A stretch of DNA of 64,000 bases from Rhizobium leguminosarum (GCF_017876795.1 NZ_JAGIOR010000001.1:4738501-4802500); one strand, 5' to 3'. Shown: positions 36,162 to 46,600, counted from the stretch's first letter. A program made the numbers and translations. The notes: generated by a model from the sequence alone, not told the origin.

Positions 36162-37166
36162 CTAATGACGAATGCGCGGATTGATGAAGCCGTAGAGGAC
36201 ATCAACAATCAGATTGACCATCATGATGACACCGGCGATCAAGAGAAGGCCGCCCTGGACCACGGCGTAATCGCGCTTGAAGACTGAATCGACCATCCAT
36301 TTGCCGATGCCCGGCCAGGAGAAGATCGTCTCGGTGAGGATGGCGCCGGCAAGGAGAACGCCGATCTGCAGACCGATGGTGGTGATGACGGGGATCATCG
36401 CATTGCGCAGCGCGTGCACGCCGACGACGCGCAGCGGCTTCAGGCCCTTCGAACGCGCCGTGCGAACATAGTCCTCACCCAAAACCTCGAGCATCGCCGA
36501 GCGCGTCTGGCGCGCAATGACGGCAAGCGGGATCGTCGCCAGCACGATGGTCGGCAGGATGAGGTAGCTGACGGCGGAGGCGAACGCACCCTTCTGGCCT
36601 GACAGCAAGCTGTCGACAAGCATGAAGCCGGTGACCGGCTTGAAGAAATACATCAGCGAGATGCGGCCGGAAACCGGCGTCCAGCCGAGATAGCCGGAGA
36701 AGAAGATGATGAGCAGCAGGCCCCACCAGAAAATCGGCATGGAATAGCCGATCAGGGCAACACCCATCACACTCTGATCGAACCACGTGCCTCGTTTAAC
36801 GGCGGCAAAGATGCCGGCGGGCACGCCAAGACAGACGGCGAGGATGATGGCGCAGAGCGAAAGTTCCAGCGTCGCTGGAAACAGCGTCAGGAATTCCCCG
36901 AGAACGGGCCGCTTGGTGACGATCGAGGTGCCGAGATCGCCTTGCAGCACTTTTCCGAGATAATCGAAATACTGCGCATACATCGGCCGGTCGAAACCGA
37001 GATCATGCATGATCTGAGCGTGCCGCTCGGGCGCCATGACCCGTTCACCCGACAGAAGCATGACGGGATCGCCGGGAAGCATGCGGATGAACGAGAAGGC
37101 AATAAGGGAAACGCCGAGGAATGTCGGAATCAGCACCGCAAGGCGGCCGATGAAAAAACGCAACAT
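36162..37166 (-). CDS. dppB: Dipeptide ABC transporter permease DppB
   Basis: The 334-residue permease has the family N-terminus (FIGRLAVLIPTFLGVSLIAF), GDLGTSIVTKRPVL, and the EAA loop EDYVRTARSKGLKPLRVVGVHALRNAMIPV. It has six predicted membrane helices. It is separated from dppA by 86 bp that contain a perfect 13-bp hairpin. Confidence 0.92.
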   Translation of the reverse strand: MLRFFIGRLAVLIPTFLGVSLIAFSFIRMLPGDPVMLLSGERVMAPERHAQIMHDLGFDRPMYAQYFDYLGKVLQGDLGTSIVTKRPVLGEFLTLFPATLELSLCAIILAVCLGVPAGIFAAVKRGTWFDQSVMGVALIGYSMPIFWWGLLLIIFFSGYLGWTPVSGRISLMYFFKPVTGFMLVDSLLSGQKGAFASAVSYLILPTIVLATIPLAVIARQTRSAMLEVLGEDYVRTARSKGLKPLRVVGVHALRNAMIPVITTIGLQIGVLLAGAILTETIFSWPGIGKWMVDSVFKRDYAVVQGGLLLIAGVIMMVNLIVDVLYGFINPRIRH

Positions 37167-37185
37167 AGCAGATGTCCAATAGTTT

Positions 37186-37213
37186 CCGGCGGTCAGGAGA
37201 TCCTGACCGCCGG
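37186..37213 (-). terminator. Hairpin between dppA and dppB
   Basis: CCGGCGGTCAGGA (37186-37198) and TCCTGACCGCCGG (37201-37213) form a perfect 13-bp stem with a 2-base loop in the dppA-dppB gap. No T-run follows on the minus strand (AAACTATTGG), so it is better read as an mRNA-stabilising or partially terminating structure that keeps binding-protein levels above those of the permeases. Confidence 0.7.
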
Positions 37214-37252
37214 CTGCGCCCAGCTCTGCCGGGCATTCTTACATTATTCTTG

Positions 37253-38848
37253 TTATTCGGATACGTCGACGCCGTCGAAGCGGTGAATGCCGAGCGGGTC
37301 CATGAAGAAGCCCGTGACCTTCTTGCTCATCGGAACGAAGACGAGCGAGTGATCGAGGGTTGCCCAGGGAGCTTCCTTCTTGAAGATCAGCTGCGCCTGC
37401 TCATAGGCCTTGGTGCGCTCGCCGACATCGGCGGTCAGCTTTGCCTTGGTCATCAGTTCGTCGTATTCCTTGTTGCACCACTGAGCACGGTTGTTGCCGC
37501 CGACGGCGTCGCAGCCGAGCAGCGTATCCATGAAGTTATCCGGGTCGCCGTTGTCTCCGGTCCAGCCGAGGATGACGGCGCCGTCGCGCTTCACGTCGGA
37601 GGAGAGCTTCAGATATTCGGCCCATTCATGGGTGACGATCTCGACCTTGACGCCAGCCTTGGCGAAGTCGGCTTGCATCAGTTCAGCGGCACGGCGCGCA
37701 TTCAGCATGTAGGGACGCGAAACCGGCATTGCCCAGATCTTCATGCTGAGATCCTTGACGCCAGCATCGGCAAGAGCCTTCTTGGCGGCATCCGGATCAT
37801 ACTTGTCGTCCTGAACAGCGTCGTTATAGGACCACATCGTCGGCGGGATCGGGTTCTTGGCAACGGCGGCCGCACCCTGGAAGACAGCGTCGATGATCGC
37901 CTGCTTGTTGATCGCCATGTTCAGGGCGCGGCGAACTTCCGGCTTGTCGAACGGAGCCATCTGCGTGTTGTAGGCGAGGAAGCCGACATTGAGACCGGCC
38001 TGTTCCATCACCGTCAGTTTGTCATCCTTCTTCAGTTCAGGAACGTCGGCGGCATTCGGATAGGGGATCAGGTGGCATTCGCCGGCCTTCAGCTTCTGGG
38101 CGCGGACGGCAGCGTCAGAGGTGATGGCGAAAACCAGATCGTCGATCTTTTCCTTGCCCTTGAAATAGGTTTCGTTGGCCTTGTAGCGTATGACGGCATC
38201 CGGCTGGTAGGCGACGAAGGTGAACGGACCGGTGCCGAGCGGCTGCTGGTTGAGCTGCGCCATCTTGCCGTCGGCGGCGAGCTTGTCGGCATATTCCTTG
38301 GAAACGATCGAGGCGAAGTCCATGGCCAGATCGGCGAGGAACGGCGCTTCCGGATGGTTGAGCGTGAACTTGACGGTGAGGTCATCGACCTTCTCGACCG
38401 ACTTGATCAGATCCGGGAAGCCCATGCCGGCAGCGTATTCGTAAGAACCGCCCTCGACATACTTGTTCCACGGATTGTCCGATTTCAGCTGGCGCTCGAA
38501 GGAAAACACGACGTCGTCGGCGCTGAAATCGCGCGTCGGCGTGAAGAAGTCGGTCGTCTGGTACTTGACGCCGGGATGAAGCTTGAAGGTGTATTGCGTG
38601 CCGTCGGCCGAAACACTCCAGCTGTCGGCCAGGCCGGGCTCGATCTCTGTACCGCCATGCTTGAATTCGACGAGGCGGCTGTAGACCGTGCGCGACGACG
38701 CGTCGAAGGTCGTGCCTGCCGTATAGAGGCTCGGGTCGAAGCCTTCCGGCGAGCCCTCGGAGCAATAAACAAGGGTCTTGGACCAGGCCGACGTCGCCAT
38801 GACCGAAATCAGGGCCGTCGCTGCCAGCATGACAGAGATCTTTTTCAT
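37253..38848 (-). CDS. dppA: Dipeptide-binding protein DppA
   Basis: The 531-residue periplasmic binding protein has a signal peptide (ISVMLAATALISVMATSAWS) and the SBP family 5 pattern: TLVYCSEGSPEGFDPSLYTA, DDVVFSFERQLKSDNPW, TVKFTLNHPEAPFLADLAMD, and the C-terminal WCNKEYDELMTKAK. It is the first gene of the dpp operon and should capture dipeptides, possibly haem precursors. Upstream lies the rirA terminator and a 306-bp promoter region. Confidence 0.94.
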   Translation of the reverse strand: MKKISVMLAATALISVMATSAWSKTLVYCSEGSPEGFDPSLYTAGTTFDASSRTVYSRLVEFKHGGTEIEPGLADSWSVSADGTQYTFKLHPGVKYQTTDFFTPTRDFSADDVVFSFERQLKSDNPWNKYVEGGSYEYAAGMGFPDLIKSVEKVDDLTVKFTLNHPEAPFLADLAMDFASIVSKEYADKLAADGKMAQLNQQPLGTGPFTFVAYQPDAVIRYKANETYFKGKEKIDDLVFAITSDAAVRAQKLKAGECHLIPYPNAADVPELKKDDKLTVMEQAGLNVGFLAYNTQMAPFDKPEVRRALNMAINKQAIIDAVFQGAAAVAKNPIPPTMWSYNDAVQDDKYDPDAAKKALADAGVKDLSMKIWAMPVSRPYMLNARRAAELMQADFAKAGVKVEIVTHEWAEYLKLSSDVKRDGAVILGWTGDNGDPDNFMDTLLGCDAVGGNNRAQWCNKEYDELMTKAKLTADVGERTKAYEQAQLIFKKEAPWATLDHSLVFVPMSKKVTGFFMDPLGIHRFDGVDVSE

Positions 38849-39154
38849 AATATTGTTTCCCGGTTGTTCTTTTTTGATGTCTGGAGACCGCAGATTGGCA
38901 TCCCGATCGACGGTCGATGGAACGACATTTATCTACTGAAAGCAACGGGCTACGCAGAAAATTTTTCCACTTGGACAATTTTAGAAATTTTCCGTCTAAA
39001 ATCAGCCTCATTCGGACATATTCGGATAAAAACCTCCCGGATTTCGTCGTATTTTGGATAATTGCGCCTCTTAAGCGTGTCGCGATCGATCGGATTCGCT
39101 TGCTACGCGTGGGATGTTTATCTCTTGCCGAGCCGGCGAGGCGCAGCAAAACAA
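38849..39154. other. dppA promoter region
   Basis: This AT-rich stretch of about 306 bp lies between dppA and the rirA terminator and must drive dppABCDF. There are no frames with similarity to known proteins. I could not identify an iron-responsive operator or a clear -35/-10 pair. Confidence 0.45.
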
Positions 39155-39184
39155 AAACCGCGATTGCCGGAGCAACCGCGGTTT
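39155..39184 (-). terminator. rirA rho-independent terminator
   Basis: AAACCGCG (39155-39162) pairs with CGCGGTTT (39177-39184), extended inward by TTGC/GCAA after one mismatch. On the minus strand it is followed by TTTTGTTTTG, so it fits as the terminator of rirA, whose stop is at 39210. Confidence 0.8.
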
Positions 39185-39209
39185 CAGAACTCTGTCCTGC
39201 TGTTTAGAT

Positions 39210-39692
39210 TCAGGCGGCGGGCGCAACGATCGCGGGTTTGCGATATGGCTGCTCGCCGGTAATTCCGAGAAGGAAATTGATCTCCGGGCGCGCTTTGACG
39301 AGGTCGTCGATCGAATATTCCGACAGCACGGCGAAGAAGGCATTGAGCGCCTTGCGCAGCGCCGAATTCAGGCCGCAGCTGTCGACCAGCGGGCATTCGA
39401 CCACGCCGTCATCCTCGAAGCATTCGGCCATGGCAAAGCTGTCTTCCGTCACCCGAACGACGTCGAAGAGCGTGATGTCGGCCGCCGGCTTGCCCAAGCG
39501 CACGCCGCCATTGCGACCGCGCACGGTTTCGACCAGACCGGCCTTGTTCAGCGGCTGGAGGATCTTGAAAAGAAACAGTTCGGAAACACCGTAAGCCCTG
39601 GCGATTTCTGGAATCCGGCTCAGGTGCCCGTCATTGGCAGCACAATACATCAACATGCGAACCGCATAGTTGGTCTGCTTCGTCAACCGCAT
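39210..39692 (-). CDS. rirA: Rrf2-family iron regulator RirA
   Basis: The 160-residue regulator matches rhizobial RirA almost throughout: MRLTKQTNYAVRMLMYCAAN, winged helix-turn-helix with SELFLFKILQPLNKAGLVET, and three Cys (Cys91, Cys100, Cys106 by my count, in AECFEDDG and ECPLVDSCG) that hold the Fe-S cluster. In iron-replete cells it represses iron-uptake genes. It lies upstream of dppA in the same direction but has its own terminator, so it is a separate transcript. Confidence 0.95.
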   Translation of the reverse strand: MRLTKQTNYAVRMLMYCAANDGHLSRIPEIARAYGVSELFLFKILQPLNKAGLVETVRGRNGGVRLGKPAADITLFDVVRVTEDSFAMAECFEDDGVVECPLVDSCGLNSALRKALNAFFAVLSEYSIDDLVKARPEINFLLGITGEQPYRKPAIVAPAA

Positions 39693-39853
39693 GCCGATCT
39701 CCTGACTCGTGTCTGTTCGGACCTATATAGGCGGTTTGGTAGTTTTGAACAATTCCAAAATATGAAATTCGCATTCAGCTTATGGGGCCATTTGCCGCGA
39801 CGTCGAATCCTCCCAGGATTCGGGTGCCGGATTTCAATCTCAACAGATCGAGC

Positions 39854-39877
39854 AAAACGGGGGCCAAAAGGCCCCCG
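39854..39877 (-). terminator. mmsA rho-independent terminator
   Basis: CGGGGGCC (39858-39865) pairs with GGCCCCCG (39870-39877) around an AAAA loop; on the minus strand TTTT follows (39857-39854). It lies 26 bp after the mmsA stop. Confidence 0.85.
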
Positions 39878-39902
39878 AATTGCAGATCGATCTATCGTCA
39901 GA

Positions 39903-41399
39903 TCACTTCATCGTCGGCATGACGAATTCGGCGCCGCTCTTGATGCCGGAGGGCCAGCGGGCGGTGACGGTCTTGGTCTTCGTCCAGAACTTGATCGAGT
40001 CCGTGCCGTGCTGGTTGAGGTCGCCGAAGCTCGAGGCCTTCCAGCCGCCGAAGGAGTGGTAGGCCAGCGGAACCGGGATCGGAACGTTGATACCGATCAT
40101 GCCGATATTGATGCGCGAGGCGAAATCGCGGGCGGCATCGCCGTCACGGGTGTAGATCGCAACGCCGTTGCCGTATTCGTGCTTCATCGGCAGCGACAGC
40201 GCCTCCTCGTAGTTCTGGGCGCGAACGACCGAGAGAACCGGCCCGAAGATCTCGGTCTTGTAGATATCCATCTCGGGCGTCACGTGATCGAACAGGCAAC
40301 CGCCGACGAAATAGCCGTCTTCATAACCTTGGAGCTTGAAATCGCGGCCGTCGACGAGGAGCTTGGCGCCTTCCTCGACGCCGCGGTCGATAAGGCCGCG
40401 AACACGATTATAGGCGTCCTTGGTGACCAGCGGGCCGAGGTCGGCCTGGTCGTCGGTGTAGGGGCCGATGCGCAGCGACTCGATCTTCGGGATCAGCTTC
40501 TCGACGAGGCGGTTGGCGGTGTCCTCGCCGACCGGAACGGCAACCGAGATCGCCATGCAGCGCTCGCCGGCCGAGCCATAGCCTGCGCCCATCAGCGCGT
40601 TGACGGCCTGATCCATATCAGCGTCCGGCATGATGATCATGTGGTTCTTGGCGCCGCCGAAGCACTGGGCGCGCTTGCCGTTCATCGCCGCGGTACCGTA
40701 GACGTAGCGGGCGATCGGCGTCGAGCCGACGAAGGAGACGGCGCCGATATCCGGATCGGTGAGGATCGCATCGACCGCACCCTTGTCGCCATTGACGACA
40801 TTGAGGATGCCGGCCGGCAGGCCGGCCTCGATCATCAGTTCGGCGAGGCGGATCGGCAGGGAAGGATCCCGCTCGGAGGGCTTCAGGATGAAGGCATTGC
40901 CGCAAGCAATCGCCGGGGCGAACATCCACATCGGGATCATGCCGGGGAAGTTGAAGGGGGTGATGCCGGCGCCGATGCCGACCGGCTGGCGGATCGAATA
41001 CATGTCGATCGCCGGCCCGGCGCCCTCGGTAAACTCCCCCTTGGACAAATGCGGAATGCCGCAGACGAATTCGCAGACTTCGAGGCCGCGGATGACGTCA
41101 CCCTTGGCATCCTCGATCGTCTTGCCGTGCTCCTTGGAGAGCATTTCGGCAAGCTCGTCCATGTGCTTGTTCAGGAGTTCGACGAACTTGAAGAAGACGC
41201 GGGCGCGGCGCTGCGGATTGGTGGCGCCCCATTTCGGCTGCGCTGCCTTGGCGTTTTCGACGGCGGCGCGCAATTCCTCGACGCTTGCGAGCGCGACCGT
41301 CGCCTGCACTTCGCCCGTTGCGGGATTATAGACATTGCTGACGCGGCCGCTGGTGCCGGCAACCTGCTTGCCGCCGATGAAATGACCGATCTCACGCAT
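39903..41399 (-). CDS. mmsA: Methylmalonate-semialdehyde dehydrogenase (CoA-acylating)
   Basis: The 498-residue aldehyde dehydrogenase converts methylmalonate or malonate semialdehyde to propionyl- or acetyl-CoA in valine and inositol breakdown. Seen are PFNFPGMIPMWMFAPAIACG, the NAD site SVDPDIGAVSFVGSTPIAR-like region (DPDIGAVSFVGSTPI), KRAQCFGGAKNHMIIMPDAD, and the catalytic Cys in GSAGERCMAISVAVP. The C-terminal TVTARWPSG is typical of MmsA. It is divergent from the small monooxygenase-lysR pair. The first listed NAD-site string is an approximate family pattern; the one in parentheses is what is seen. Confidence 0.93.
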   Translation of the reverse strand: MREIGHFIGGKQVAGTSGRVSNVYNPATGEVQATVALASVEELRAAVENAKAAQPKWGATNPQRRARVFFKFVELLNKHMDELAEMLSKEHGKTIEDAKGDVIRGLEVCEFVCGIPHLSKGEFTEGAGPAIDMYSIRQPVGIGAGITPFNFPGMIPMWMFAPAIACGNAFILKPSERDPSLPIRLAELMIEAGLPAGILNVVNGDKGAVDAILTDPDIGAVSFVGSTPIARYVYGTAAMNGKRAQCFGGAKNHMIIMPDADMDQAVNALMGAGYGSAGERCMAISVAVPVGEDTANRLVEKLIPKIESLRIGPYTDDQADLGPLVTKDAYNRVRGLIDRGVEEGAKLLVDGRDFKLQGYEDGYFVGGCLFDHVTPEMDIYKTEIFGPVLSVVRAQNYEEALSLPMKHEYGNGVAIYTRDGDAARDFASRINIGMIGINVPIPVPLAYHSFGGWKASSFGDLNQHGTDSIKFWTKTKTVTARWPSGIKSGAEFVMPTMK

Positions 41400-41575
41400 G
41401 GGATGTTCCTCCTGTTTTTGGATGACCTACAATCGCACTTCAATTTGCACAAATCAATGCGCTGATATAAGTAACCGTTGTGCGTATATTATAGCTCTGC
41501 CGATGTGTCCGACGCCACTGCTCCCAAACTTGGTACGGCATCCGGACAAGTCAAACCCAGGGAGAGGACGAACCG

Positions 41576-41890
41576 ATGCGCCGGGAACCTGTCGTCAGAA
41601 TGGCAGAGCTAGAGATCGATCCAGACATGCTTGAAGCCTACCGCGCATTGCTCACGGAAGAAATCGAGGCCTCCGTCGCGCTGGAAGACGGCGTAATTTC
41701 GCTCAGCGCTGTCGCAATCAGGGACAATCCAAACCGGGTCCGTATTCTCGAAGTCTATGCCGACCAGCAGGCATACGAGGCCCATCTGCGGACACCGCAT
41801 TTCCTCAAATACAAGAACGAGACGGCCGGCATGGTGACATCGCTGACGCTGATCGAAGTCGATCCGATCGCAATGTGTGCCAAGCCATGA
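41576..41890 (+). CDS. Antibiotic-biosynthesis-monooxygenase (ABM) domain protein
   Basis: The 104-residue protein has a ferredoxin-like ABM fold: VVRMAELEIDPDMLEAYRAL, EDGVISLSAVAIRDNPNRV, and AYEAHLRTPHFLKYKNET with the conserved His-x(5)-His-like T-P-H-F-x-x-Y segment. Members include quinol monooxygenases and aldehyde or peroxide-related enzymes. GGGAGAGGACG precedes the ATG. Its stop overlaps the start of the LysR gene (ATGA), so both form an operon divergent from mmsA. Confidence 0.8.
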   Translation: MRREPVVRMAELEIDPDMLEAYRALLTEEIEASVALEDGVISLSAVAIRDNPNRVRILEVYADQQAYEAHLRTPHFLKYKNETAGMVTSLTLIEVDPIAMCAKP

Positions 41891-42768
41891 ACTGGGACGA
41901 TGTTCGGATTTTCCTCGCCGTCGCCCGTACCGGGCAGATCCTTGCCGCCTCGAAGCGGCTCGGGCTCAATCACGCCACACTCTCGCGTCGACTGACGTCG
42001 CTGGAAGAAGCGTTGAAGACACGGCTTTTCATCCGCCGCACCAATGGCTGCGAGCTGACGGCCGAAGGCGAAGTGTTCCTGGCATCGGCAGAGCGGATGG
42101 AAACGGAAATGCTCGCAGCGCAGGCCAAACTCGGCCACACCGATACGGCGATTGCCGGGACGGTGCGCGTCGGCGCGCCGGATGGGTTTGGTGTCTCCTT
42201 TCTTGCGCCGCGCATGGGCCGGCTGATCGAGCGCCATCCGGCGCTGAAGATCCAGCTCGTACCGGTGCCGCGCTCCTTCTCGCTGTCGCAGCGCGAGGCC
42301 GATATCGCGATCACGCTGGAGCGGCCCGAACAGGGCCGGCTCGTCTCTTCCAAGCTCACCGACTACATGCTCGGCCTCTATGCCTCGCGCGACTACCTCG
42401 CCTGCCGGGGCACGCCCTGCGATATCGAGGCGTTGAAGGCGCATCCGCGCATCGGTTATGTCGAAGACCTGATCTTCACTGCCTCGCTGAATTTCTCCGG
42501 CGAGGTGATGCGAAGCTGGGATGCGGGCTTCGAGATTTCGACGGCAATCGGGCAGACGGAGGCGGTACGATCCGGCGCCGGCATCGGCATCCTGCACGAT
42601 TATATTGCCCGGCAGTATCTGGAGCTCGAGCGCATCCTGCCGGATGTGTCGATCCGGCGCGCCTACTGGACAACCTATCACGAAACGGCGCGCGACCTCG
42701 TACGTGTTAGGAGCGTCGTCGATTTCCTGCAGGAACTGGTCGGCGCCGAGCGGCAGATCTTCCTTTAA
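41887..42768 (+). CDS. LysR-family transcriptional regulator
   Basis: The 293-residue protein starts MNWDDVRIFLAVARTGQILA, with the winged helix-turn-helix (ASKRLGLNHATLSRRLTSLE) in its first 60 residues and the effector-binding domain after residue 90. ATG 41887 overlaps the monooxygenase stop. It may control the divergent mmsA or the gene it is coupled to. The effector is unknown. Confidence 0.88.
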   Translation: MNWDDVRIFLAVARTGQILAASKRLGLNHATLSRRLTSLEEALKTRLFIRRTNGCELTAEGEVFLASAERMETEMLAAQAKLGHTDTAIAGTVRVGAPDGFGVSFLAPRMGRLIERHPALKIQLVPVPRSFSLSQREADIAITLERPEQGRLVSSKLTDYMLGLYASRDYLACRGTPCDIEALKAHPRIGYVEDLIFTASLNFSGEVMRSWDAGFEISTAIGQTEAVRSGAGIGILHDYIARQYLELERILPDVSIRRAYWTTYHETARDLVRVRSVVDFLQELVGAERQIFL

Positions 42769-42932
42769 AGTCGGGAAACGTGCTTCGCCGGCTCGTCGTT
42801 CTCGTCTGGATTGGGAACCGGCGCCTCATCCGGAAGCCTGTCCGGCTCGGGCTCGGTGATCGGCGGCACCGGCTTCCAGCCGGGCGCCGGCATCGGCGGC
42901 TGATCGGGAATGGGTTCGTTGGGCAGGGACAT
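42765..42932 (-). CDS. Small proline-rich protein
   Basis: This 55-residue protein is rich in Pro, Glu and Asp (MSLPNEPIPDQPPMPAPGW, then PVPPITEPEPDRLPDE) and probably disordered. ATG 42932 follows GGGAGGCGG; an upstream ATG at 42950 has a poorer site. No family is recognised. Its end overlaps the convergent LysR gene by 4 bases. The ribosome site and conserved-looking composition favour a real gene, but support is modest. Confidence 0.5.
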   Translation of the reverse strand: MSLPNEPIPDQPPMPAPGWKPVPPITEPEPDRLPDEAPVPNPDENDEPAKHVSRL

Positions 42933-42980
42933 GGCCGCCTCCCTTTTCATAATGCTGGATTAAACTGACATTGGGCCGGG

Positions 42981-43418
42981 TTATCTGTCCGGCTTCAGCG
43001 ATTCGGCAGCGCGCATCGGCATGCTGTCGATGATGGCGAAAAGCTCGCCGTCGGTGATCGGCTCGCTGACCTTGAGCTTTACGGTGCCGTCCTTGCCGAC
43101 AAGGAAGGCGGCGAATTCCCCGATCTCCGACGCCTCGAGATCGCGGCGGATCGCTTCGCCGTCAAGACCATCCGCGCCACCGAAGAGCGGCCGGACGCCA
43201 GCGCCCGATATCTTGAGCACCACCAGGTCACGCTCGTCGAGGGCTGAACCGTCGGCCAGCAATTGATTTTCCTGGCGGGCGGCGCGGGCATTGTCCTTGT
43301 CGGCGAAAACGACGAAGACGCGGTTCTTCCACTGGAACGCCGCGAGGCTTTCGACCGGTGCATAAGCGCTGTTGGTCTCGTCGATTTTGGTGGCGCCGTA
43401 AAGAAGGGTTTTCGACAT
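42981..43418 (-). CDS. DUF4174-domain protein
   Basis: The 145-residue protein has the DUF4174 pattern: LAAFQWKNRVFVVFADKDNA near the N-terminus, ERDLVVLKISG, and EFAAFLVGKDGTVKLKVSEP (thioredoxin-like strand-turn). Its role is unknown. ATG 43418 (MSKTLLYGATKI) follows GACGGGAGA and is preferred over 43469. No secretion signal is present in this version. Confidence 0.75.
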   Translation of the reverse strand: MSKTLLYGATKIDETNSAYAPVESLAAFQWKNRVFVVFADKDNARAARQENQLLADGSALDERDLVVLKISGAGVRPLFGGADGLDGEAIRRDLEASEIGEFAAFLVGKDGTVKLKVSEPITDGELFAIIDSMPMRAAESLKPDR

Positions 43419-43639
43419 GCATAATCTCCCGTCAACTTGGAGAACGGCGCGAAACGGCATGGGTTCCATTGAAATGACCGGGACGGGGTTTTAATTTTTA
43501 TCCTGGGGAAAATCGTACGGTTGACGAAGCGTCTCTCAATCCGACGACCACGATTTTCGTTGGCAATCTCGGCACCAACAATCGCGTCGTACGACGCTCC
43601 CACTCATCATGGCTGCCCCTTTTGCTTCTTCAGTGTCTC

Positions 43640-46600
43640 TCAGAGACTGATGCCACGGCCACGGCTGACAGCCCGCTGGCGCCGTTCCGCAACAATCTCC
43701 TCACTGCTTTCCTTGCGGACGGTCTGCTGCAGGACTTTCAGCCTCTCCTGCATCGCCGCGAAGGCCTCGCGCTGCGCCGGCGGTACCCGATTGATGAGAG
43801 CCTCTTCACCGCGAATGAGGGCATTGCGCCCGAAGCGCTGATCGAGGGCCTTGCTGACGGCGGCAAACTCCCGGCGGAAGTTGGCATCGAGAGGAGTGGC
43901 CGAGATATTAAGCTTGCGACCATTCTCCCGCGCCTGCGCCATCCGTTGCGAGAGCACCTCGTCTGCCACTCTCGACAGGCCGGGAATGGCAACCGCCATG
44001 CGCTGCCGCTCTACTGTTACGACCTTGCGTTCTGCATCGAGGACATTGGCGTAGGTCGCCCCGAGCGCCCGCAGGCGGGCTGCGGCTTCGGCCACGGTCC
44101 GCACCGCCTCTTTCCGCTCGCGGCCGGACGCCAGCATCCGGTCCATCAGGCGACCGGAGCCGCGTAACGCACCGTAAGCGCCCGGATCGTTGGTGACCGC
44201 GGCGGCAATGCGATCAGCGGCAAAACCCTTGTGGAGCAGTTCCTCGATCTTGCCGACGGCGCCGGAGGGATCACGCCAGATGGCTGTTGCGGCGTTCGCC
44301 AGTGCCGCACGCTGCTGGCGATAGAGAGGAGCTGAGAGCACACGGGATCGCGCTTCCTCGTCGACCGGCATCTTGAACTCGGTGACGGCGGCAAGCATCG
44401 GAAGCACCGTCATATTCTCCTTGCCCGGTACCTTGCCTGGCTCATTGCCTGGAACGGCACTGGCCGCCGCAACAATCTTCGATCGATCCTGCCGCTCGGC
44501 CAGATACTGCGCCTCGGCAAAGCGTTTGACGGCTTCAAAGAGGTGGATGAGCGTCTCGCGCCGAGCAGCCGTCAGATCGTCCGGCATGCGCTCGGCCACA
44601 TTGCGTTCGGCAACCGTGTCGGCTTTCGCGGTGAACGCACTCCAGCCGAAGCGTACGTTCAGCGCTTCGCTGACTGCCTTGATCTCCTGCACGACCGCGC
44701 GGTCCTCTGCGGCAAATGCAAAGGCGCTCTTATAGGCATCATCTCCACCCCGGCTGCGCACCGCCTCGATTTCCATAAGACGCGCCATCGCGGGTTCGGA
44801 GAGCGCCGGGATCGACAAGGACATATACGAGCGCCGCGTCTGCTCACGCAGTTCGAACCGTTCGGCATTCCTGCGCAATTCGGTCGCATGGGCGCGGGCC
44901 ATGGGAAGCAGTTCTTCCTCCAGGGCTGCCTTTGCGACATTGCGCTCGGTGCGGGCCGCACGTCCGTCGACAATCAGCTCGGAACCGCGTAGGCGGCCAA
45001 GCCGATCGGGGGCCGCGGCAAGATTGTCGACGAGTCTGCGCGGTTCAGTGCCGATATCCGAGGCAAGCCTGTTCAGCATGGAAAGGGCTGCATCCGGATC
45101 GCGATAGATCGTCTCCAGCAGCGGTCGCAGGAGCGCCTCCCGCTCCGTCCAGGCCGGCGACGAATGCTGCGCCAGCCGCGCATCCTCCTCGACGCTCCTG
45201 ACGAAGGAAGTGGTCGGCGGGATCAGATAGTGTTCTTCGCCAGCGCTTGCGCCCAAGACGACGTGGGATTCAGTTCGCGCTTCGTTGTAGGCGACGCGCC
45301 GCTCTCGCTCGATGGCAAAGCCGAGCGCAACACTTGCCCGCTCCCAGAGCTTTTCCACCTGCTCCCTCTTTGCGGCAATCCACGCCCAGCGCCGGGACAC
45401 ACTTTCCTCCATCTCGACTGCGGCCAGCGAAAGATGATCAAGCCCACGGCGCCGGGCGAAGTCGTCGGCATGGGCGCGATATCCGGCCTCGCTCGCAAAA
45501 TCGAGTGTCGTTGTCTTGGCGCCGGAGCGCGACAATCGTTCGACCAGCTGCTTAAACACATCCGGCCGATGGCTTTCCCGCCGGGTGCGCTCCTGACGCG
45601 CTTCGGCGGTTTCGATCCGACTGGCTGTCCAGACGTTGCGGTCGACTTGCCTCTCCTCATAACGCTTCTGCCCCGTCTCCTGGTCGACGATGGCAATCTG
45701 GACCTTGACCCGCTCGACACCGTCCTTGCGCAGCGTGACGGTGTCGCCTTGAGAGATGCCGGCATCGTCAAGCGCCTTCGGCAGGCTGACGCCCCAGAGC
45801 CGGTGGACCGTTCCGTCATCGGTCCTGATGTCGGCATAGGGACTGTCGTCGGCATCCTTGTCTTCGGGCCGGAATTTTGCTGCTCCGGTTTCGACGAGTT
45901 CGCCGGTGACGCCCACAGCATGATCGGCACGCAGCTTGCGTCCCCATTCCGGCCTTGCCGCAAAATCCCCGCCCGCCGCATAGAGATCGACGCGGTCACG
46001 ATGCCGGGTCATCGACACATAGGTCAGATGCTGATCCATCATCCCGGTCGCGAGCACGAAGGTGCGATCGACGGTCGACCCTTGAGATTTGTGGATCGTT
46101 GCGGCATAGCCGTGATCGACATTGCGATAGCTGTCCTCGCTGAAGACGACCTTGCGGCCATTGTCGAGACGTACCGACAGCAAGGGATCGCCGCGTTTGT
46201 CGCCGGTGGAAACGACCGCGCCGAGCATGCCGTTCTTCACGTATTGCGGACCAAGACGGTGAGCACGCGGCTCGAGGAAACGAGCGTTTTCCAGGAAGAT
46301 GATGCGATCACCGACGGCAAACTCGCGCGTCCCGCGCTCGGTCTGGAAGCTGCGGCTTTCACTGAGCGCCCCCTCTTGTGTCATCACCGATCGCAAAGCC
46401 TCGTTCAGCTTGCGGACGTCATCATTGGTATGAGCGAGCACGAGCAGCTCGTCGCCGCGAAGGCTGCCGTCATTGCCGCCGCGGACAGACTTCTCGATCG
46501 CCTGCTTGCGCGCCTCAGTCCAATCGCCGACGATCCGATCGAGGATCTCCTGACGCGTCCCTGCCTCGACGAGATGGCCATGCTCAGCATAGGCATCGAG

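Noticed and set aside
37172..39061. 629-codon open frame on the plus strand
   Set aside because: It is antisense to dppA, crosses the dppA-dppB hairpin, and has no similarity; a shadow frame.
39693..39853. Iron-responsive operator upstream of rirA
   Set aside because: The segment TGAACAATTCCAAAATATGAA has weak dyad character but does not match a TGA-N9-TCA operator well enough to claim.
39114..41465. 783-codon open frame on the plus strand
   Set aside because: It is antisense to rirA and mmsA and crosses their terminators; composition is that of a shadow frame.
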